Below are positions 57,656 to 64,000 of a stretch of DNA of 64,000 bases, one piece after another. Source of the stretch: Providencia sp. R33. GTDB lineage: Bacteria; Pseudomonadota; Gammaproteobacteria; Enterobacterales; Enterobacteriaceae. The stretch is from NCBI RefSeq assembly GCF_019343475.1, contig NZ_CP072453.1, forward strand, positions 4,588,001-4,652,000, read 5' to 3'. Below the pieces are notes generated by a model that did no database searches, was not told the DNA's origin, and worked only from the letters and a program-made list of their open reading frames with translations. Positions within the stretch are counted from its first letter, which is position 1. Each line of letters begins with the position of its first letter. The position numbers were made by a program, and so were the translations under genes.

Positions 57656-57987
57656 TGAAAACTGAACAAGAAATATATAATGAGATAGGGTTATTACTAT
57701 ACGGCATAGCTCCAGATGATGCTCAAAAAATAATAATGAGAGCTAGCTTATCAGCCGAGGGTGACACATGTGAATATGAATATGATTATATTGATAATGA
57801 AAATGAGTTGAAATGGCTTACAGCGGGTGGCGTCGTGAATACAAATATGCTTCACAATTTAGTTGAACTGCAAAACTATTATATTGAAAATAATCTAACG
57901 AATGGCCTTCCCGTTTGGAAAGCTTGTGAATCTACATTAGACTTAGAAACAATGAAAATTAATATAGATTTTAAATACGAAGATTAA
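57655..57987 (+). CDS. cdiI: YezG/DUF600-type immunity protein for the CdiA nuclease
   Basis: A 110-residue acidic protein of the YezG (DUF600) immunity family: EIGLLLYGIAPDDAQKIIMRASLS, GDTCEYEYDYID and the end LDLETMKINIDFKYED. Members of this family are immunity proteins paired with nuclease toxins in gram-positive and gram-negative polymorphic toxin systems. The start overlaps the cdiA stop (TAATG), with GGAGG at ideal spacing, so cells make it along with the toxin. It should bind the nuclease C-terminus of CdiA. Confidence 0.88.
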   Translation: MKTEQEIYNEIGLLLYGIAPDDAQKIIMRASLSAEGDTCEYEYDYIDNENELKWLTAGGVVNTNMLHNLVELQNYYIENNLTNGLPVWKACESTLDLETMKINIDFKYED

Positions 57988-57992
57988 AGTAA

Positions 57993-58018
57993 AAGATCCC
58001 AGTAAGTGCTGGGATCTT
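57993..58018 (+). terminator. Hairpin after cdiI
   Basis: Perfect 10-bp stem AAGATCCCAG / CTGGGATCTT with a six-base loop, five bases after the cdiI stop. There is no clean T-run, but the position fits the end of the cdiBAI transcript. Confidence 0.65.
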
Positions 58019-58029
58019 CGTTAAAAGCC

Positions 58030-58224
58030 TCACTCCTCAGCCAACCGGATAATCAACTGTCCGGCTTGACGAGTGAGGGTATAGTGGCTACCCACCTCAA
58101 ATCCCAACTCATTCAGCCACTTACCGCTGATTATCAGTTGGGGGCTGGGGTTGGGTTTACCGCTGTTCGGCAAGTAACCCACTGAATATCGTCTGCTTTT
58201 GACCTCATCTTCTTTAGTCACCAT
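58030..58224 (-). CDS. SymE-like protein, first copy
   Basis: A 64-residue protein of the SymE toxin family (AbrB-like fold): RRYSVGYLPNSGKP, PQLIISGKWLNELGFEVGSHYTL and a final QLIIRLAEE. E. coli SymE is longer (113 residues) and is induced by SOS and held down by antisense RNA SymR. This copy covers only the core domain. It is antisense to the CDI genes and lies between cdiI and the first orphan module. A nearly identical copy occurs at 61209. Its promoter would have to read from within the orphan cassette. ATG 58224 or the adjacent GTG are possible starts. Confidence 0.75.
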   Translation of the reverse strand: MVTKEDEVKSRRYSVGYLPNSGKPNPSPQLIISGKWLNELGFEVGSHYTLTRQAGQLIIRLAEE

Positions 58225-60448
58225 CCAAATATTCCAAGCCTATCTTGTTATTTTCCTGTCTTTTTTACTCAAATACACCGAACAAACCACCGACAAATAC
58301 GACTCGAAGCAAAAAGGCGGTAGCTTGTCGGGGAGTATTGGCACAGGGTTGAATACCACGGCATCGGTGAATGTGAATAAAACCGAGATGCACAGTGATT
58401 ATCAATCGGTGGATAAACAAACGGGTATCAATGCAGGCAAAGGCGGTTTTGATATCACGGTGGGCAATCACACGCAACTTGATGGTGCGGTGATTGGTAG
58501 CACGGCCGAGGCCGATAAAAACAAACTCGACACGGGCACACTGGGCTTTGGGGATATCAAAAACAAAGCCGAGTACAAAGTGGATAGCCAAAGTGGCGGG
58601 TTTAGCACGGGAGGCTCGCCATTTGAAGACCAGTTAGCAGGTAATGCGGCAGGTTCGTTATTGACCAATGTGAATAACAAAGGGAAAGACAGCAATACCA
58701 CGCATGCGGCGGTGTCGGAGGGTGAGATTGTTATCCGCGATAAGGATAATCAGAAACAAGATGTCAATGCGCTAAGCCGTGATACGGACAATGCCCACGA
58801 GAAGCTCAACACGATTTTTGACAAAGAGAAAGAGCAGAAGCGGATAGAGAAAACGCAGCTAGTCGGCGAGTTAGGTAAGCAGATTACGGATATTGCGGTG
58901 ACGGAAAAGCGGATAGACGCGACCAAAGAAGAGACGAAAAACTTCGATAAAACACCAGTCACAGCTGATGAGCGTAAGAAAGCGATTGATTCTATCAAAG
59001 ACCCGAACTTAAAAGGGGATGAAACAGCTATTCGTGAGGCGGTATTGAACGACCGCATTGAAAAAGCGGTTCAAGCATCAGAGTGGGGCGTGGGTGGTGA
59101 TAATCGCCGCATTGTGGAATCGGGCACAGCCTTAATCCAAGGATTGGTGAATGGGGATGTAAATAAAGCGGTGGCGAATGCGAGTGCACCGTATATTGCG
59201 AATCAAATAGCGCAACATATCCCAGCTGAAAATAAAGAAGGCCGCATAGCGGCGCACGGTATTGCGAATGTTGCATTAGCACTGGCAAAAGGTGAAAATG
59301 CAGGGGCACAATCGTTAGGTGCGATGACGGCAGAAGCGGTGGGAATGCTATCGCAAGAGCTGTATAAGAAAAAGCCAAGTGAGCTAACGGAAGATGAAAA
59401 ATCGACGGTAAGTGCGTTTGCGAGTCTGGCCGCGGGTATCGCGGGTGGATTAGTTGGCGGCGATACGTCAAGTGCGGCAAATGCCGCAGAGGCCGGGAAG
59501 ACCACGGTTGAGAATAACTATCTGAGTTTTGATGAAAAGCAAAGAGAGAAAACCCTCGAAAACAAATTGAAACAAGGCACTATCTCCGATGCGGAACAAT
59601 CAGAACTGAATGCGCTTAAAGAAAAAAGTGATGAACGCAATGAATCACTAATGGCTGCTTGCCAAGGTGGTATGTCAGAAGCCTGTATAAATGATAAAAA
59701 ACAGGCGATGAGTGCAGAAAAAACCTATCAATTAGAAGGTGAATATCAGGCGTTCTATGATGCATTAAAAGATCATCCAGATGAAAAAAGGCAATTTGAT
59801 GCACTTGTAGACGAATATTCTCGCGAAGTTAGTGCTTTGATGTACAAAGGATATACCCTTGAACAGGCCATGAATAAGATTCAGTCTGATAATAGAATGG
59901 CTGCGATATATCAGAAATCAATGGATGAGATGCCTGGATGGGCGAAATTTGGTATGGCTCTTCAGGATACGGTTGCGATGGTTTATGGAGCTAAAGCAGC
60001 AAATAACACATTAATACCATGGGAAAAAGGTTACTACAATAAACCTCAGCAAGGTGGAACATTAAATGTTGGTGCAGGTAAAAAGCCGATTGAAAATGCA
60101 TATAATATTTCGCACCCAGATTATCCACGAGGATTAGGCGTTCATGCAGGTAATGCTAATGATTTATCAAATATTGCGACAGGTTCCCAAAAAGTGATTG
60201 TCATGGAAAACCCATACGGATTTAAACCGTTTAATAATGAAGTATTGAGAGTATTGGATAAAGATGGAACTATGGTAGTTACGGGGTCTTGGAATAATCC
60301 TGCTATGAAAAACATTGAAAAAGAAGCTAAGAAAAATGGGTTTAAATTAGTAGAAGTGAAAGTAATTTCAAGTGAAGGCTTTAAAAATTCAAATGGTAAG
60401 CCTATAAATAACCCAACTGTTAAAGAATATAAATTTGAAAGAGAGTGA
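58199..60448 (+). pseudogene. Orphan CdiA C-terminal module with methyltransferase-like toxin
   Basis: An open frame of 749 residues without signal peptide or TPS domain. From 58283 it is nearly identical to cdiA 55442 onward (TTDKYDSKQKGGSLSGSIG), up to the VENN motif at residues 437-440, with one replaced segment (58905-59082). The toxin part after VENN differs from CdiA. Its last 128 residues look like a Rossmann-fold methyltransferase: LNVGAGKKP (622-630), KVIVMENPYGFKPF (664-677) and VLRVLDKDGTMVVTGSWNNP (682-701). It lacks a proper start and export signals, so it is a silent cassette, not a decayed gene; recombination at the shared pretoxin region would express it through cdiA. Confidence 0.85.
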
Positions 60449-60459
60449 TCGGGTGATAT

Positions 60460-61158
60460 ATGAAATATGATATAGACATAACTTGTAGTTATCCGAAAAT
60501 GATTTGTTTAGATAATAATATAGATCTGAAATCATATTTTTCGATTTCAGATCTTAGTAATAATTCTATTTATTCTTCAATATCATTGAGTAACATAATA
60601 GTTAATCTTGATGAAGAAGAATGGTATAACCCGATAATAAATAATAATAGCGATAGTATTGTTGCAAAAGCTTTAAAAAGCATAGGAAACGAAGAATTAG
60701 AAATGCTTACATTAATGTTAAAGAAAGCAACACTGCATATCAGCGGTATAAAATGTACTTATATTCAGATTAAATCAGGAGTAAAAAATCATTATCATTC
60801 GGAGGATAGTGAGTTTTCTATCGGTGATAAATGTATATGGCTTGTAGGCTATAGCTCTGACTATGTGGATTCGATGGTAAATATAATGTTAATTTTTAAT
60901 GGTTCTATAAAAATTGAATTTGATGAGTCAGATATATTGATTGAATCAATGAATTACAAATGTTTTATTGACTCTACAAGTGTAAATACATTTAATAATG
61001 CGCTTGATTTATTCGTAGAAACGAAAAAACGATGGATGGATAAAAGTAAATTTAATGGGATAAAGTCTAGCTTATTAAACTTTGATGGTTTTATTAAATA
61101 TTTTGATGATACAGAGTATGGGAGTTTTGCAATTAAAAACTACATTCCTAAAAATTGA
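60460..61158 (+). CDS. Candidate immunity protein of the orphan methyltransferase-like toxin
   Basis: A 232-residue soluble acidic protein, AT-rich in coding (many Asn, Ile, Ser and Asp), starting 11 bases after the orphan toxin stop with GGTG-type sequence upstream. It has no signal peptide or membrane helix, and no domain I recognise. Position behind an orphan CdiA-CT is the evidence for immunity. Its base composition is much more AT-rich than the pretoxin region before it, as expected for a recently imported toxin-immunity pair. Confidence 0.7.
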   Translation: MKYDIDITCSYPKMICLDNNIDLKSYFSISDLSNNSIYSSISLSNIIVNLDEEEWYNPIINNNSDSIVAKALKSIGNEELEMLTLMLKKATLHISGIKCTYIQIKSGVKNHYHSEDSEFSIGDKCIWLVGYSSDYVDSMVNIMLIFNGSIKIEFDESDILIESMNYKCFIDSTSVNTFNNALDLFVETKKRWMDKSKFNGIKSSLLNFDGFIKYFDDTEYGSFAIKNYIPKN

Positions 61159-61208
61159 ATGCTATCAAGTAGATAATAAAAAAGCATTACTTTAGTCAAA
61201 AATATTTT

Positions 61209-61406
61209 TTAGCGTTCCCCCTCAGCCAACCGGATAATCAACTGTCCGGCTTGACGAGTGAGGGTATAGTGACTGCCCACCTCAAACCCCAACTCCTTCA
61301 ACCACTTACCGCTGATTATCAGTTGGGGGCTGGGGTTGGGTTTACCGCTGTTCGGCAAGTAACCCACTGAATATCGTCTGCTTTTGACCTCATCTTCTTT
61401 AGTCAC
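61209..61406 (-). CDS. SymE-like protein, second copy
   Basis: A 65-residue SymE-family protein nearly identical to the copy at 58030 (KWLKELGFEVGSHYTL here against KWLNELGFEVGSHYTL) with one extra C-terminal residue (AEGER). It begins at GTG; the alternative ATG of the first copy is lost to an inserted base here. It again lies between an immunity gene and a cdiA fragment, in antisense orientation, so symE plus the following cdiA piece form a repeated module. Confidence 0.72.
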   Translation of the reverse strand: MTKEDEVKSRRYSVGYLPNSGKPNPSPQLIISGKWLKELGFEVGSHYTLTRQAGQLIIRLAEGER

Positions 61407-61465
61407 CTATCCAAATATTCCAAGCCTATTTTGTTATTTTCCTGTCTTTTTTACTCAAGCACACC

Positions 61466-61696
61466 GAACAAACCACCGACAAATACGACTCGAAGCAAAA
61501 AGGCGGTAGCTTGTCGGGGAGTATTGGCACAGGGTTGAATACCACGGCATCGGCGAATGTGAATAAAACCGAGATGCACAGTGATTATCAATCGGTGGAT
61601 AAACAAACGGGTATTAATGCAGGCAAAGGCGGTTTTGATATCACGGTGATACTAGCTAATCTTAAAAAAGGTATATTAGTAATAAACTTTAAATGA
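61466..61696 (+). pseudogene. cdiA remnant of a second, collapsed orphan module
   Basis: Sequence from 61469 to 61648 matches cdiA 55442-55621 (DKYDSKQKGGSLSGSIGTG and onward to GGFDITV), then switches abruptly to unrelated DNA encoding ILANLKKGILVINFK and a stop at 61696. The pretoxin, VENN and nearly all of the toxin are gone. The last 15 residues may be the tail of a lost toxin, because an immunity-like gene follows directly. No signal peptide is present and the product should be inactive. Confidence 0.8.
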
Positions 61697-61719
61697 ATAT
61701 TTTCTGGAGGTGAAAGTTA

Positions 61720-62100
61720 ATGGACATTCGTTGGTTGAAAAAAACAAAAAACTATTTAATAAGTCATGAGGGGGGAGATCTCTATTATTTGCTCGAATCA
61801 TTGATTAAAAGGGAAAAAATGACATATAGACAATTCCTTTATGATGCATCTCATGGCATTAGCAATGGTGAAAGTGAAGGATTCGATTTTGTATTGGATG
61901 GCGATTATGATGACCCAAATGACTTTGACTCTGTTGAGTTTTACGTTGGTGGGTTGGAAAGTACGGAAATGACAGTGTCTATTTTTATAGAGTTAATGCA
62001 ATATTTATCAGAAAGTTATCTCATTGATAATCCTAAAGATAAAATATCAGTTGAGACATCAATGCTAAGAATTAAGCAACGTTATTATAAATTTTTATAA
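61720..62100 (+). CDS. Orphan immunity protein, probably CdiI-like
   Basis: A 126-residue acidic protein (for example SNGESEGFDFVLDGDYDDPNDFDSVEFY) preceded by CTGGAGGTGAAAG, a good ribosome-binding site. It follows the collapsed cdiA remnant by 23 bases. Its style resembles immunity proteins of CDI ribonuclease toxins, but I cannot name a family with certainty. If its toxin is gone, it may protect against neighbours that still carry that toxin. Confidence 0.65.
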   Translation: MDIRWLKKTKNYLISHEGGDLYYLLESLIKREKMTYRQFLYDASHGISNGESEGFDFVLDGDYDDPNDFDSVEFYVGGLESTEMTVSIFIELMQYLSESYLIDNPKDKISVETSMLRIKQRYYKFL

Positions 62101-62283
62101 AGAATAATTAACTTATCCTAACCTTCAAGCGATCTATTTAGTCTGTAGTCAATACCGTCATCGAACTTTGATAACCTAAAGATGTCCACCTAGCATATAA
62201 CCAGAAAAATAGATTTCTCAGTGTAGGGTGCTATAGTTTATATGAAGAATATTATCCTTTAGCACAATACGAGAGGGGCACTT

Positions 62284-62691
62284 ATGAGCTTTTTCCAAGA
62301 GATTTTAACTAAGGTTTTTAAACCCGCGGATGCAAAAATAGAAAATAGTGCAGACCCTGTTGCAGCCATGACGGAAGCGATTAGAGCCAATATTAATATT
62401 AGTAATGATGCTATTTCAGAAAATAAAATTGATGCCATGGCTGTGCTAGAAGGCTTGGCAAAAAGTTACCCACAAAAATTGAATTGGAAAGTGTCGATTG
62501 TTGATTTATTAACATTATTGGGTTTGGATAACAGCTTAACTGCACGGAAAAAACTTGCCGCAGAGCTAGGTTACCAAGGTGACACAAATGATACTGCAAC
62601 CATGAACGTGTGGCTAATTAAAGAAGTTATTAAGCAATTAGAGCAAGCAGGTGGTAATGTGAATGAGCTTGTGAATCAACTCAAAAAATAA
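62284..62691 (+). CDS. DUF3597 domain protein
   Basis: A 135-residue protein with the DUF3597 core (LNWKVSIVDLLTLLGLDNSLTARKKLAAELGYQGDTNDTATMNVWL). The N-terminus (MSFFQEILTKVFKPADAK) is short and polar with no signal peptide. The family is common in proteobacteria and has no proven role. AGAGGGGC lies six bases before the ATG. It sits after the CDI array and is convergent with an LRR gene. Confidence 0.88.
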   Translation: MSFFQEILTKVFKPADAKIENSADPVAAMTEAIRANINISNDAISENKIDAMAVLEGLAKSYPQKLNWKVSIVDLLTLLGLDNSLTARKKLAAELGYQGDTNDTATMNVWLIKEVIKQLEQAGGNVNELVNQLKK

Positions 62692-62700
62692 TTTTCAGCA

Positions 62701-62726
62701 GTGCCGTAGTGTCATGACTGCGGCAC
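62701..62726. terminator. Hairpin between convergent genes
   Basis: Arms GTGCCGTAGT and ACTGCGGCAC pair over ten bases with one G-T pair and a six-base loop, in the 49-base gap between the DUF3597 gene and the LRR gene. Probably a bidirectional terminator, though neither side has a full T-run. Confidence 0.65.
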
Positions 62727-62740
62727 GCTTAAAGTCATCA

Positions 62741-63616
62741 TTAAATAAAAACGGTACAGCCTTTATTTCTCAGTGCTTCAACCACTTTTGGTTCCTCAGT
62801 AAAGCTATTCCATCGTAAATCTAGCTTAATTAGGCTAGTTAAATTTATTAAACTGTCAGGTAGTGTTTGAAGTTGATTGGCTCGTAAATCCAAATATTGG
62901 AGAGATGCCATTTCACTAATTGATTCAGGTAGTTGAGCTAACTGATTAAACCTTAGATTTAAAGTATGCAATTTCTTAAGGGCAGATATTGCAGGGGAGA
63001 TCGTGTGAATTTTATTTTGATTCAGATCCAGAAGACGAAGAGAATATAGTCCCGAAATATTATCCGTAAGTTCTGAAATACGGTTATTCATCAAATGTAT
63101 TTCATGCATATTAGTTAATTGAGAAAGAGAGTCGGGAAAGCTTTCGATTTGGTTATTATACAGCCGCAATTCATTAAGGTTTTGTAACTGAGAAAACCAA
63201 GAGGGTATCTCAGTTAACAGGTTATCCGTTGCATTGAAATAAACAAGATTTTTTAATTGGGATAATGAATTTGGCAGAGAGCGAATGCCATTGTCGCTCA
63301 AATAGAGAAATTGCAATTGATGCAGTTTACCTATTTCATCTGAAATTTCGGCAATGTGGTTGTGCCCTAAATCTAACATTTTGAGCTGTGTTAACTTTGC
63401 TATTTCAGCAGGAATCGATTGAATCTGGTTACAGGAAAGATTGAGAACGCTGAGATTTTTACAGTGAGTTACATTACGAGGAAATACACTGAGTTTATTG
63501 TTATATGCACTGACTAAGCTGTAATCGAAAGGTGCTAGAATGTGTGTGTCAATTTCGTCTCGGCAGCTTGAATCCAGATTGAGTTCAAACTGTGAGTTTG
63601 AATGTTGGTGTAGCAT
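62741..63616 (-). CDS. Leucine-rich repeat protein
   Basis: A 291-residue protein with about ten 23-residue leucine-rich repeats of the LxxLxLxxNxLxxLP type (for example LSVLNLSCNQIQSIPAEIAKL, LQYLDLRANQLQTLPDSLINL), covering nearly all of the chain after residue 40. No signal peptide, kinase, E3 ligase or membrane domain is seen, so it is a cytoplasmic or non-classically exported binding protein. LRR proteins of this small type occur in several enterobacteria; partners are unknown. Confidence 0.85.
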   Translation of the reverse strand: MLHQHSNSQFELNLDSSCRDEIDTHILAPFDYSLVSAYNNKLSVFPRNVTHCKNLSVLNLSCNQIQSIPAEIAKLTQLKMLDLGHNHIAEISDEIGKLHQLQFLYLSDNGIRSLPNSLSQLKNLVYFNATDNLLTEIPSWFSQLQNLNELRLYNNQIESFPDSLSQLTNMHEIHLMNNRISELTDNISGLYSLRLLDLNQNKIHTISPAISALKKLHTLNLRFNQLAQLPESISEMASLQYLDLRANQLQTLPDSLINLTSLIKLDLRWNSFTEEPKVVEALRNKGCTVFI

Positions 63617-63788
63617 CGCCTTCCTCGCTCTAATTAAAATGTATTAATTGCATTTTATCTGCAAAAAATAAAATAATGAACAACATAATAAGATTGAATT
63701 GAATGGCGTTTTAAGTCATTAATCATGCCGCTATCTATGATACAGTTTAAAAAGTTAACGGATATCAATATCAGCCTAGGTGAACAAC

Positions 63789-64000
63789 ATGTCTAATATT
63801 TTATTGTTAGATAGTGAAAATTTCTCACGCACATTATATAACCCACAAGAGCAAGACTCACCCATTGTTGTTGTCTATTTTTCTGCATCATGGTGTATAC
63901 CTTGCAAAAATATGAAGCCTGTTTTTGAGCAATTAGCGAGCCACTTTGAAAAAAGTTCGGTTAAATTTGCTATGGTTGATATCGCTCAGTCCCCCATATT
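63789..64000 (+). CDS. Thioredoxin-like protein, partial at window end
   Basis: The first 70 residues of a thioredoxin-fold protein cut by the right edge. They include VVVYFSASWCIPCKNMKPVFEQL, with active-site WCIPC in place of WCGPC, and the beta-strand VKFAMVDIAQSP. AGGTGAACAAC precedes ATG 63789. It probably reduces or isomerises disulfides, but family and length cannot be told from this part. Confidence 0.8.
   Translation, partial: MSNILLLDSENFSRTLYNPQEQDSPIVVVYFSASWCIPCKNMKPVFEQLASHFEKSSVKFAMVDIAQSPI

Noticed and set aside
46249..57669. Many minus-strand open frames antisense to cdiA
   Set aside because: They arise from the repetitive, stop-poor complementary strand; none has family features, and the cdiA frame is clearly real.
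62101..62283. Possible ERIC fragment (ACCGTCATCGAAC) after the last orphan immunity gene
   Set aside because: Only about ten bases resemble an ERIC end; too short to call.

Overview
The window looks like a chromosomal segment of a gamma-proteobacterium of the order Enterobacterales, most likely Morganellaceae and probably Providencia. This is inferred from recognisable gene families (hpa, eptC, kch, ccmAB, ybiI, betT), moderately AT-rich DNA, ERIC-type intergenic repeats, Mrp-like fimbriae and two-partner secretion loci. No rRNA, tRNA, CRISPR array, IS transposase or phage gene was seen.

Layout. (1) 1-7102, minus strand: a chaperone-usher fimbrial operon. In transcription order it has major pilin, second subunit, usher, chaperone, three minor subunits, a probable tip adhesin, and a membrane protein cut by the window edge. 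(2) 7555-8860, minus: a ToxR-like membrane-bound winged-helix regulator with a FidL/ToxS-like partner, probably the fimbrial regulators. (3) 9097-24205: a complete 4-hydroxyphenylacetate (homoprotocatechuate) catabolic cluster, hpaG1-G2-E-D-F-[MFS]-[gabD]-H-I-X-A-B-C on the minus strand, with hpaR divergent. GabD sits inside the cluster and would oxidise the succinic semialdehyde released by HpaI, so the cluster can run from 4-HPA to pyruvate plus succinate. ERIC-like repeats lie at several gene boundaries, including a four-copy 150-bp tandem array after hpaR. (4) 24778-26380: a LysR regulator divergent from an azoreductase. (5) 26750-34347: a first two-partner secretion locus (TpsB, a 1765-residue TpsA ending in a YwqJ-like deaminase, and a candidate immunity gene). 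(6) 34487-43802: housekeeping and envelope genes: BetT, YbiI, a GNAT acetyltransferase, a lipoprotein, a DUF421 protein, EptC, a Kch-like potassium channel, and CcmA-CcmB without the rest of the ccm operon. (7) 44229-62100: a CDI locus with cdiB, an 11.7-kb cdiA (3901 residues) ending in a DNA/RNA non-specific nuclease, and a YezG-type immunity gene. Two displaced orphan modules follow, each headed by an antisense SymE-like gene. The first has a full CdiA-CT with a methyltransferase-like C-terminus and its own candidate immunity gene. The second has collapsed to a cdiA remnant and an immunity gene. (8) 62284-64000: a DUF3597 protein, a leucine-rich-repeat protein and the start of a thioredoxin-like gene.

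The most unusual part is the CDI array. The cdiA 3' region is repeated downstream as silent, start-less cassettes with shared 5' homology and different toxins. It reads as a toxin-switching reservoir in three states: expressed, intact orphan and decayed orphan. The methyltransferase-like toxin and its partner are the best candidates for something undescribed.
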